Part shown: positions 1 to 6,619 of the stretch, one piece after another
Layout of the letters: each line of letters starts with the position of its first letter
How positions within the stretch are numbered: the stretch's first letter is position 1
Assembly (NCBI RefSeq): GCF_003851725.1
Contig: NZ_BHYL01000225.1
Coordinates: 1-38,103 of the forward strand
DNA from: Cellulomonas algicola
Lineage (GTDB): Bacteria; Actinomycetota; Actinomycetes; Actinomycetales; Cellulomonadaceae
Length of the DNA: 38,103 nucleotides
Reading direction: 5' to 3'
Position numbers and translations under genes: made by a program
Notes under the pieces: model-generated
The model's input: the letters and a program-made list of their open reading frames with translations, nothing else
Databases searched by the model: none
What the model was told of the DNA's origin: nothing

Positions 1-114
1 GCCGGGGATGCTGCGGCCGGGGCCGAGCCGGCGGGTGGCGCGGCGGCGGCTGGTCGCCGGGCGCGCGAGCGGGCGCGGCGACGCGAGCGCCCGGGGTGCG
101 GTGAGGACCGACAT
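1..114 (-). CDS. Partial ABC transporter permease, N-terminus only (sulfonate type, inferred)
   Basis: A reading frame opens with an ATG whose A is also the last base of the stop codon of the neighbouring binding-protein gene (TGATG, 112-116). This overlap is the usual sign of translational coupling. Only the first 38 codons lie in the window, beginning MSVLTAPRALASPRPLAR and rich in Arg, Pro and Ala, so no membrane segment can be seen. In taurine/sulfonate systems the inner-membrane permease (SsuC/TauC type) often follows the binding protein, and such permeases can have a basic, disordered cytoplasmic start. The identity therefore rests on position alone. An ATPase subunit is the main alternative. 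Confidence 0.55.
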   Translation of the reverse strand, partial: MSVLTAPRALASPRPLARPATSRRRATRRLGPGRSIPG

Positions 115-1244
115 CAGCTGCTCGCCCCCGCCCGGTACTCCTCGACGGCCTCCGCGACGACCGGCGCGAACCGCTGGTCCCACAGGTCGGGCGCGTCGAT
201 CGGGTCGTTGCCGGTGGCCTCGGCGAGCAGGTCGATCGTCTCCTGGTGGCGCTCGATCGCCTCGGTCCAGTCGGCGGGGATGTCGGGCGTGCCGGCGTGC
301 TCGACGAGGTAGCGGCCGTCCTCCTCGGACAGGCCCTGGTCCTCGACGTAGTACCCCTGCACCCACTCGTCGGGGTGGTCCTCGACCCACAGCTTGGCCT
401 GCGCCCACAGCCGGACGTACGCGCGCAGCGCCGCGGCCTTCGCGGGGTCGTCGAGCGTCGACGTCGGGACGTAGAGCACGCCCGGGTCGTCGCGCAGGCC
501 GTGCGTGACGGTGTGCGCGCCGTCCTTGCCGTACTGGTCGACGTACCGCGCGATCTGCACGCCGCCGATGGGCGCGATGTCGACCTCGCCCGCGGCGAGC
601 GCCGTCGGGTAGACGTCGCCCGTGCTGGGCAGCTCGACGAGCTCGACGTCGTCGAGGTCGAGGCCCGCCTTCTGCAGTGCGCGCAGCACGATGACGCCCT
701 GCGCCTGGCCCGGGCTGTACGCGATGCGGTGGCCCGCGAAGTCCTCGAGCGAGTCCACGCCCTCGACGCCGGGTGCGACGCCGAACTCGTAGATCGGGAA
801 GTCCTCCCAGTCCTGGCGGTACGACGCGGCGATGATCCGCACGTCGAGGCCCGTCCAGGTCGCGTGGATCGGCGGGATGTCCGCGACCGAACCGACGTCG
901 AGCGACCCGGCGCGGAACGCCTCGGTCGTCGCGGGGCCTCCGGACACGTTCGCCCACTCGATCTCGAAGCCGAGGTCCGCGTCGAGGTCTCCGCCGGCGA
1001 TCTCGACCGCCTTCTGCGTGACGGGGTCGCCGATGACCAGCGATGTGCCGGCGGGGATCTCGGTCGGCAGGTCGCCGGACGCGGCGGTCGGGTCGTCGCC
1101 GGTCGTCTGGGCGCTCGCGCCGGAGCACGCGGCGAGCGCACCGGCCAGCGCGGTGGCGAGCACCGCGGCGGCGAGCCGGGGCCGGGCGGCGGCGAGGGCC
1201 GCCGTGCGGGGTGCCGGACGGGTCCGGCGGGTACGGGTGGACAT
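114..1244 (-). CDS. ABC transporter substrate-binding lipoprotein, sulfonate/taurine (SsuA/NMT1-like) type
   Basis: A 376-residue lipoprotein that would capture an aliphatic sulfonate or similar sulfur source outside the membrane and hand it to a permease. The N-terminus has a long basic region and a lipobox ending LAAC (Cys about 40). The mature part has SsuA/THI5-like features: an early strand SLVIGDPVTQKAVEIAGG, then SGGPATTEAFRAGSLDVGSV, and a later segment resembling the family's gaGyRIAysPGqaqgv loop (GHRIAYSPGQAQGVIVLRAL). I chose ATG 1244 because GAGAGG lies 8 bases upstream; an in-frame start at 1277 has no such site. It is preceded by a Cys-rich leader peptide and attenuator-like hairpins, and is coupled to the next gene by TGATG. 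The exact ligand cannot be read from the sequence; the Cys leader supports a sulfur compound. Confidence 0.85.
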   Translation of the reverse strand: MSTRTRRTRPAPRTAALAAARPRLAAAVLATALAGALAACSGASAQTTGDDPTAASGDLPTEIPAGTSLVIGDPVTQKAVEIAGGDLDADLGFEIEWANVSGGPATTEAFRAGSLDVGSVADIPPIHATWTGLDVRIIAASYRQDWEDFPIYEFGVAPGVEGVDSLEDFAGHRIAYSPGQAQGVIVLRALQKAGLDLDDVELVELPSTGDVYPTALAAGEVDIAPIGGVQIARYVDQYGKDGAHTVTHGLRDDPGVLYVPTSTLDDPAKAAALRAYVRLWAQAKLWVEDHPDEWVQGYYVEDQGLSEEDGRYLVEHAGTPDIPADWTEAIERHQETIDLLAEATGNDPIDAPDLWDQRFAPVVAEAVEEYRAGASS

Positions 1245-1332
1245 GCGTGTGCCTCTCGACGGCAGGACGGATCGCACCGCGGCCCCCTGCGGGCGTGCGG
1301 CGGTCGGTGCTGGTGGTGCGCGGGGGAGAGGG

Positions 1333-1429
1333 GCCCTCGGGCTGAGGGCGACGACGGTCCTGAGGAGCCGTCGTGCGCGGCGTGGGGGCGCCGCGGACCG
1401 GTCAGCGGTCGACGACGGCGTGGTCGTCG
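1333..1429 (-). promoter_or_regulatory. Attenuator-like hairpins after the cysteine leader peptide
   Basis: Read on the minus strand, three hairpins follow the leader stop codon. Hairpin A (1410-1429) has a perfect 7-bp stem CGACGAC/GTCGTCG with a 6-base loop. Hairpin B (1351-1374) has ACGACGG/CCGTCGT continued by TCC/GGA. Hairpin C (1333-1349) has GCCCTC/GAGGGC. The 3' half of A (1412-1419) can instead pair over 8 bases with the 5' half of B (1367-1374), so A and B are mutually exclusive with an A-B helix. This is the layout of a translation-coupled attenuator. There is no U-tract after B or C, so whether the stop is Rho-dependent or at translation initiation is open. Confidence 0.55.
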
Positions 1430-1430
1430 G

Positions 1431-1520
1431 TCACCGACAGGCGGGACACGCCCGACACGAGCGGGCCACGGGCAGCGGGGCTGCGGCGGCGAGTGCTCGA
1501 CGGGACGACATGGGGAACAC
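1431..1520 (-). CDS. Cysteine-rich leader peptide upstream of sulfonate transporter
   Basis: A 29-codon frame ending SCRACPACR-stop: three TGT Cys codons lie in the last eight positions. The GTG at 1520 has a GGAGGT Shine-Dalgarno (1530-1535) with 9-base spacing; an ATG at 1511 in the same frame would be 18 bases away and is less likely. Short Cys-rich leaders before sulfur-assimilation and sulfonate-uptake genes are known in actinobacteria, and in mycobacteria such ORFs act as cysteine-responsive attenuators. The gene lies 186 bases upstream of the sulfonate-type binding protein, and hairpin A begins right after its stop codon. Proposed role: the ribosome stalls at Cys codons when cysteine is low and so changes the downstream RNA fold. 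Confidence 0.65.
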   Translation of the reverse strand: MFPMSSRRALAAAAPLPVARSCRACPACR

Positions 1521-1557
1521 CGTGTCAGCACCTCCGAGGGGTGAGAAGCCCCCTCCC

Positions 1558-1584
1558 AAATCCTGAGATGTTGAGTCGGGATTT
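1558..1584. promoter_or_regulatory. Inverted repeat in AT-rich promoter region of the leader/sulfonate operon
   Basis: AAATCC (1558-1563) and GGATTT (1579-1584) form a perfect 6-bp inverted repeat with a 15-base spacer. This is one of the few AT-rich stretches of the window and lies 38-64 bases upstream of the leader start codon, where a promoter is expected. It may be an operator for a sulfur or CysR/CymR-like regulator. No clear -35/-10 pair could be assigned. Confidence 0.35.
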
Positions 1585-1622
1585 CTCATGAGCACCGCCA
1601 CCGCTGTGAGGGCAGGGCCGCG

Positions 1623-2909
1623 TCAGCGCACCTCGAGGACCGTCCACCAGTCGTTGCCGTCCCGCCCAGTGAAGCCCGTGACCTCCTGCTGGCCGGCCGT
1701 GAGCTGCGGGTCCGAGCGCCGGTGCGAGTGCAGCGCCACACCCGTCGCGACGTGCACGAGCCGGACGCGCGACCCCGCACGCCAGCGCCCGCCGCCGTCC
1801 ACCTCGACACGCCAGTCGTCGCCCCCGTCGCCCACGCCGTCCCGGCCGAACGCCGTGACCTCCTGCTGACCCGTGAGCGGCGACGGGAAGCCCCGGTGGC
1901 TGTGCAGGTTCCGGCCGGTCTCGACGTGCCGCAGCCGCAGCACGTCGCCGTGCCGCAGCGCGTGCCCGTCGCCGACCGCGGCCGCGTTGCCGTGCGGAGC
2001 CGCGAGCCGCCACAGGTCGTTGTCGTCGGACCCGTCGAACGCCGTGACCTGCTGCTGCCCCGACGTGCCCGCGTGCGTCCACGCGAGCCCGTGCGAGTGC
2101 AGCGAACGGCCCGTCCAGACGTGCGACAGCTTGACGACGTCCCCGGTGCTCACCTGTCGGTCGCGGGACGGTGCCGTGCGCGTGAGCACGCGCGGCGGCT
2201 TCGGCGTGTAGTCCTGCACGAAGAACCCGCGCCAGCGGCGGCCGTTCGACGCCGACCAGTCCTTCTGCCCGGGCTCCGACGTGAAGACGACCTCGCGGCC
2301 CGGCGAGTTCGGGTCGTACACCTGGAGCGCGACGCGGCCCGTCGCGCGGTCCACGTCGTACCCGTACGCGACGACCTGGTGGTTGTCGCCGACCTTCGCG
2401 AGCGACCGCGCCACGACGAGGCCCAGGACGACCGGCCGGCCCGCGTCGACGGACGCGACGACCCGCGGGACCTCCTCCTCCTTCGTCCAGCGGCTCACGC
2501 CCTTGAACACCCACGTCTCGTCGTCCGAGTGCAGCGTCCACGTGAGGAACTTCGTCGCCGAGCCTGTGAGGAACGACTGGAGCTGGCGGTCGTGGACGTA
2601 CTTCGCGAGCCAGTTCTCGTCCGGCGGGACCCGGTCGGGCGCGTACAGGTCCGCGGACCAGCGGGGGACGGGACGGCCCGAGACGAAGTAGTCCAGCGCC
2701 GCGTAGGACATGCCGCCGCACCGACCCGCCGTGGTGATCGTCGTGCCGTTGGGCAGCGTGATGAGCTCGTCGACGAACGCGTTCGGGAACGCGAACCCGT
2801 GCACCGCCGGGTTGAAGTCGACACGGTGCTGCGCACGCGTGTCGTCGTCGGTGGGGACGGGCGGGGGCAGCGGTGACGGCGACGGGACCGGGGGGTGCGG
2901 GTCGGGCAT
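1623..2909 (-). CDS. Papain-like cysteine protease domain with C-terminal MIR beta-trefoil
   Basis: A 428-residue protein with two visible parts. Residues about 30-235 carry what looks like a papain-fold catalytic triad: Cys64 in GRCGGMSY, His177 in GDNHQVVAYGYD and Asp199/Asn201 in VYDPNSPG. Residues 252-428 are three MIR-type repeats, each with the pattern V-x-L-x-H-V-x-T-G-x-x-LHSH followed by GQQ(Q/E)VT(A/G)F and a D-N/D-W ending; three such units make one beta-trefoil. MIR repeats are best known from eukaryotic O-mannosyltransferases, SDF2 and IP3 receptors. ATG 2909 has AAGGA 8 bases upstream. The N-terminus is Pro-rich and shows no signal peptide, so the location is unclear. Function unknown; peptidase or amidase activity and glycan binding are inferences. 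It stands alone between two ABC operons. Confidence 0.7.
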   Translation of the reverse strand: MPDPHPPVPSPSPLPPPVPTDDDTRAQHRVDFNPAVHGFAFPNAFVDELITLPNGTTITTAGRCGGMSYAALDYFVSGRPVPRWSADLYAPDRVPPDENWLAKYVHDRQLQSFLTGSATKFLTWTLHSDDETWVFKGVSRWTKEEEVPRVVASVDAGRPVVLGLVVARSLAKVGDNHQVVAYGYDVDRATGRVALQVYDPNSPGREVVFTSEPGQKDWSASNGRRWRGFFVQDYTPKPPRVLTRTAPSRDRQVSTGDVVKLSHVWTGRSLHSHGLAWTHAGTSGQQQVTAFDGSDDNDLWRLAAPHGNAAAVGDGHALRHGDVLRLRHVETGRNLHSHRGFPSPLTGQQEVTAFGRDGVGDGGDDWRVEVDGGGRWRAGSRVRLVHVATGVALHSHRRSDPQLTAGQQEVTGFTGRDGNDWWTVLEVR

Positions 2910-3079
2910 CGTCGGGTCCTTCGTCGGCCGCTCGGGCCCTGTCGTCGCGCGGTGTGGCGGGCGGGTCCCGGCGGACCTGCCAGCACCCACCCTGGCACCG
3001 TGCAGGAGCGCGCGCCGCCGCAGCTGATACGGCGGACGGGGCAGCCCCCGCGCGCCGTCGCCGGTCACCCCCGAGGACG

Positions 3080-3120
3080 CCCGACGGGGCGGCCCGCTGC
3101 GTGCGGACCGCCCCGTCGGG
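3080..3120 (-). terminator. Terminator after sugar ABC operon 1
   Basis: A perfect 13-bp stem (3080-3092 with 3108-3120; CCCGACGGGGCGG and its complement) with a 15-base loop lies 42 bases after the stop codon of the binding-protein gene. It has no clear U-tract, as is common in high-GC actinobacteria. Confidence 0.75.
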
Positions 3121-3161
3121 ACCGTGCGTGCCGGCGGTCGGGCCGGCGTCGAGCCTGACGA

Positions 3162-4490
3162 CTACTGGCCGATGGCCAGCTTCACCTCGTCGGTGAACTG
3201 CTTCGCGGCCTGCTCGGGCGTGAGGCGCCCGAAGAGGACCTCCTCGTTGATGCGCTTGGTGATGCCGGCGACCTCGCCCGCACCCACCGGCGGCACGACG
3301 GGACCGTCGACGATGTCGCCCTCGAGGCTCGCGAGGAACTCGGCGGCCTGCTTGTCGGTGTCGTTGAACTTGTCCTGCACCGCGGCGCGGACGTCGGTGT
3401 TGGCGGGCAGGCCGCGGTCGGACAGCAGGATCTCGCCGGCGGCCGGGTCGTTCAGCAGGAAGTCGACGAGGAGCTTGGCCTCCTCCGGGTGCTGCGACTT
3501 CGCGGAGACGGAGTAGAACATGGCCGGCTTGAAGTACATGCCGGTGCGCTCCTCCTCCGACTCGCCGGGGACGCGCAGCAGCTGGAGCGGGCGGCCCGAC
3601 GCGGTCGTGATGGCGGTGAGCTGGTTGGTCCAGAACCACGCCATGGCGCCCTTGTTGGTGCCGACGAGGGACTGCTCGGGGCCGCCCGCGTCGGTCTCGA
3701 CCGTGAGGGCCGCGTCGGGCGTGCCGCCGCCGGCCTGCAGGTCGAGCGAGTACTGCCACCAGTCGGCCAGCGTCGACTCCTTGTAGCCGACCTCGCCGTC
3801 CTCGTTGTAGAGGGACTCGCCGCGCTGCCGCGCGAAGATCGAGAACCCGGGCTCGTTGAACCCGTAGTCCTGCGCGCCGTAGATCGCCTTGCCCGTCTTC
3901 GCCGAGATCTCGTTGGCGATGTCGACGTAGTCCTCCCACGTCCACGTGGTGTCGTCGGGCATCTCGACGCCCGCCGCGGCGAACGCCTCGGGGTCCGCGA
4001 CGATCGCGTACGCGTTGACGCCCGTCGCGACGCCGTAGAGCGCGTCGTCGATCGTGCCGGACTGCAGCACGTTCGGGTCGATCTTCGAGGTGTCGAGGTC
4101 GAGCTCGTTGAGGTCGGCCAGCACGCCCTGCGACGCGTAGTCCGCCAGGTAGCGCTCCTCCTGCGTGATGACGTCGGGGGCGTCACCGCCGGCGACGCCG
4201 GTGCTCAGCTTGTCGAAGTACGAGTTCCAGTCCGTGTAGTCCGGCACCACCGTGATGTGCGGGTACTTCTCGGTGAACTTGTCGAGCACCTGCTGGGTGA
4301 GCTCGTGGCGGGTGTCGGAGCCCCACCACGAGAAGCGGATCTCGACGGGCTCGGGCGGCCCGGACGAGGTGGCCTCGGCGGCGGGCTCGTCGGACCCGGC
4401 GCAGGCGGTCAGGGCGAGGGCCCCGACGGCGAGCAGTGCAGCGGACCGCAGGACGGCGGTCCGGCCGCGGAGGGCGGGACGGTGGCGCAT
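3162..4490 (-). CDS. Sugar ABC transporter substrate-binding lipoprotein (CUT1, SBP family 1)
   Basis: A 442-residue extracellular lipoprotein that binds an oligosaccharide or sugar for import. The signal peptide ends in a lipobox LTAC (Cys30), followed by a Ser/Ala/Glu linker and the family-1 opening VEIRFSWWGSDTRHELTQQV, then KFTEKYPHITV. The later segments TWTWEDYVDIANEIS and FKPAMFYSVSAKSQHPEEAK are typical for this family. ATG 4490 is chosen because AAGGAGAACC lies directly upstream. It is the last gene of the operon after two permeases, a reversed order compared with transporter 2 in this window. No ATPase gene accompanies it, so a shared MsmK/MsmX-like ATPase is expected. Regulation should come from the LacI-type operators at 6468-6528. 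The ligand is unknown; a plant cell-wall oligosaccharide fits the neighbourhood. Confidence 0.92.
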   Translation of the reverse strand: MRHRPALRGRTAVLRSAALLAVGALALTACAGSDEPAAEATSSGPPEPVEIRFSWWGSDTRHELTQQVLDKFTEKYPHITVVPDYTDWNSYFDKLSTGVAGGDAPDVITQEERYLADYASQGVLADLNELDLDTSKIDPNVLQSGTIDDALYGVATGVNAYAIVADPEAFAAAGVEMPDDTTWTWEDYVDIANEISAKTGKAIYGAQDYGFNEPGFSIFARQRGESLYNEDGEVGYKESTLADWWQYSLDLQAGGGTPDAALTVETDAGGPEQSLVGTNKGAMAWFWTNQLTAITTASGRPLQLLRVPGESEEERTGMYFKPAMFYSVSAKSQHPEEAKLLVDFLLNDPAAGEILLSDRGLPANTDVRAAVQDKFNDTDKQAAEFLASLEGDIVDGPVVPPVGAGEVAGITKRINEEVLFGRLTPEQAAKQFTDEVKLAIGQ

Positions 4491-4553
4491 GGTTCTCCTT
4501 CGTGACGAGGACGTCGGTGTGCTGGTCACTGCGGCCGGGCGCGAGCCCGGGTG

Positions 4554-5492
4554 CTACTTGATGCCTGTCGTCGCGATGCCCTTGACCAGGTACTTCTGGC
4601 CGAAGAGGAACGCGAGGAAGACGGGCAGGAGGGAGACGATCGACATCGCGAACATCGGCCCCCACGAGCTCTGGCCCGTGGCGTCGATGAACGTGCGCAG
4701 GGCGACCGGAGCCGTGTACATGTCCGGTCTCGTGAGGAAGATGAGCTGGCTGAAGAAGTCGTTCCACGTCCAGATGAACGTGAAGATCGCGGTCGTCGCG
4801 AGGGCCGGCATCGACAGCGGCAGCATGATCTGCAGGTAGATGCGGCCGTGCCCGGCGCCGTCGAGGCGCGCGGCCTCGTCCAGCTCCTTCGGGATGCCGC
4901 GGAAGAACTGGACCATGAGGAAGATGAAGAACGCGTCCGTGGCCAGCAGCTTCGGCACGATCAGCGGCAGGAACGTGTTGATCCACTCGAGCCGGGAGAA
5001 CAGCACGTACTGCGGGACGATGATCACGTGGATCGGCAGCATGATCGACATGAGCATGATCGCGAACCACAGCTGGCGGCCCTTGAACTGCAGCCGTGCG
5101 AACGCGTAGGCCGCCATCGAGCAGCTCACGAGGTTCCCGAGGAGCGAGCCGAGGACGATGAGCGCCGAGTTCAGCAGGTAGCGGCTGAACGGGTACTGCA
5201 GCGCGTTCCACCCCGCCGTGTAGTTGGTGGTGTCGATCTCCGACGGGATGAGCGACACGTCCCGGAAGATCAGCTCGCTCGGCTTGAACGAGCTCACCAG
5301 CAGCCAGATCAGCGGGTACAGCATGATCAGCGCGAGCGCGATCAGGCCCACGTGCTTGAGGAACGCGCGCCAACGGGACGGCCAGGGGGAGCGGGTGCGC
5401 AGGACAGGCGTCTTGCCGCCGTCGTGGCGGGCGTCGGCGCGCGAGGCGTGGACGCCGGCAGCGGGGTCGGGGCGCATCTGGAGGTCAGTCAT
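4554..5492 (-). CDS. Sugar ABC transporter permease (MalG/CUT1 type)
   Basis: A 312-residue inner-membrane permease. About six membrane segments are visible, starting with FLKHVGLIALALIMLYPLIW, and the cytoplasmic EAA loop that docks the ATPase reads ELDEAARLDGAGHGRIYLQI followed by MLPLSMPAL. The C-terminus GQKYLVKGIATTGIK is typical of MalG-type subunits. ATG 5492 overlaps the end of the upstream permease by 8 bases (ATGACTGA), which suggests translational coupling; a GTG one codon earlier is possible. It pairs with the permease at 5485-6432 and the binding protein at 3162-4490. Confidence 0.92.
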   Translation of the reverse strand: MTDLQMRPDPAAGVHASRADARHDGGKTPVLRTRSPWPSRWRAFLKHVGLIALALIMLYPLIWLLVSSFKPSELIFRDVSLIPSEIDTTNYTAGWNALQYPFSRYLLNSALIVLGSLLGNLVSCSMAAYAFARLQFKGRQLWFAIMLMSIMLPIHVIIVPQYVLFSRLEWINTFLPLIVPKLLATDAFFIFLMVQFFRGIPKELDEAARLDGAGHGRIYLQIMLPLSMPALATTAIFTFIWTWNDFFSQLIFLTRPDMYTAPVALRTFIDATGQSSWGPMFAMSIVSLLPVFLAFLFGQKYLVKGIATTGIK

Positions 5493-6432
5493 CACCGTAG
5501 AAGACCCAATACTTGGAGGCGAGGAAGTTGAGTGCCGTCATGGCGGCGACGATGAGCACCAGCAGCCACGCCATCGCGGAGGCGTAGCCCATCTGCAGGG
5601 CCGTGAAGCCCTTCTGGTAGAGGTAGAGCGTGTAGAACATCGTCGAGTCGGCCGGTCCGCCGGTGCCGCCGGAGACGACGAACGCCTGCGTGAAGCTCTG
5701 GAACGCGCCGATGACCTGGAGCACGAGGTTGAAGAAGATGATCGGCGTGAGCAGCGGGATGGTGATGCTGCGGAACTGCCGCACCTTGCCGGCGCCGTCG
5801 ATCGACGCGGCCTCGTAGTACATCTCCGGGATCTGCCGCAGGCCCGCGAGGAAGATGATCATCGGGGCGCCGAACGTCCAGACGTGCAGGGCGACGAGCG
5901 TCCACAGCGCGGTGTCGGGGTCGGAGACCCACCCCTTGCCCTGGACGCCGAACAGCGCGAGGAACGCGTTGACGAGGCCCTCCGCGCCGAACACCTGCCG
6001 CCAGAGGATCGCGACGGCGACCGAGCCGCCGAGCAGCGACGGCAGGTAGAACACGGAGCGGTAGAACGACAGGCCGCGCAGCCCGCGGTCGAGCAGCATC
6101 GCGAGCCCGAGGGCGACGATCAGCTGCAGCGGGACCGCCGTCAGCACGTACGTGAACGTGACCTTGAGGGAGTTGAGGAGCCGGGGGTCCTCGAACATCC
6201 GCGTGTAGTTCTCCAGCCCGATCCACGTCGGCGGCTTGAGCAGCCGGTACTCCGTGAAGGACAGGTAGAGCGACATCACCATCGGCCCGATGGTGATGAG
6301 GAACAACCCGAGGAACCACGGCGCCAGGAAGATCGCGGCGACCTTGCCGTCGCCCCGTCCCGTGACGCCACGGGCGGCGCCCGCGGCTCCTCGCTTCCCG
6401 GTCGTTCGCCGGAACTCACTTACTACCGACAT
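5485..6432 (-). CDS. Sugar ABC transporter permease (MalF/CUT1 type)
   Basis: A 315-residue permease and the first gene of ABC operon 1. It has the MalF-type entry FLAPWFLGLFLITIGPMVMS followed by SLYLSFTEYRLLKPP, several further membrane segments, and the EAA motif EMYYEAASIDGAGKVRQFRS followed by ITIPLLTP. I chose ATG 6432, which has GAGGTGG upstream; the longer frame to 6696 runs through the divergent promoters and is not plausible. The gene is divergent from the LacI-DUF6807 fusion with 187 bases between, and its promoter region holds two near-identical palindromic operators, so repression by that neighbour is the natural model. Confidence 0.92.
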   Translation of the reverse strand: MSVVSEFRRTTGKRGAAGAARGVTGRGDGKVAAIFLAPWFLGLFLITIGPMVMSLYLSFTEYRLLKPPTWIGLENYTRMFEDPRLLNSLKVTFTYVLTAVPLQLIVALGLAMLLDRGLRGLSFYRSVFYLPSLLGGSVAVAILWRQVFGAEGLVNAFLALFGVQGKGWVSDPDTALWTLVALHVWTFGAPMIIFLAGLRQIPEMYYEAASIDGAGKVRQFRSITIPLLTPIIFFNLVLQVIGAFQSFTQAFVVSGGTGGPADSTMFYTLYLYQKGFTALQMGYASAMAWLLVLIVAAMTALNFLASKYWVFYGDD

Positions 6433-6467
6433 GCGTCGACCACCTCGTTGTGCATCGGCGTTGCAGC

Positions 6468-6482
6468 GGGAAACCGGTTCCC
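6468..6482. promoter_or_regulatory. LacI-type operator O1
   Basis: GGGAAACCGGTTCCC, with a perfect AACCGGTT core (6472-6479). The core centre lies 46 bases from that of O2. On the minus strand it starts about 8 bases after the -10 box of ABC operon 1, so a bound repressor would block the transcription start. Confidence 0.75.
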
Positions 6483-6490
6483 GATTGGGT

Positions 6491-6519
6491 ACCGTAGCAC
6501 CGGACGAACGCCTTGGGAA
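6491..6519 (-). promoter_or_regulatory. Promoter of ABC operon 1
   Basis: Minus strand: -35 TTCCCA (6514-6519), 17-base spacer, -10 TACGGT (6491-6496). The -35 hexamer lies inside operator O2, and operator O1 falls just past the expected start site. Confidence 0.5.
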
Positions 6520-6541
6520 CCGGTTTCCTGTGGTGTATGTT
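6513..6541 (+). promoter_or_regulatory. Promoter of the LacI-DUF6807 gene
   Basis: Plus strand: -35 TTGGGA (6513-6518), 17-base spacer, -10 TATGTT (6536-6541). The -35 box overlaps operator O2, so the regulator probably controls its own gene. Confidence 0.5.
6515..6528. promoter_or_regulatory. LacI-type operator O2, shared by both divergent promoters
   Basis: GGGAACCGGTTTCC, the inverse of O1 (rc GGAAACCGGTTCCC). It covers the -35 boxes of both divergent promoters. Confidence 0.75.
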
Positions 6542-6619
6542 CGGCCACGAACCGTACCCGGGGGGTCGAGCAACGCGTGCCCCGCGGGTCGGACGGGAAC
6601 GACCCGGTGGAGGACTGCA

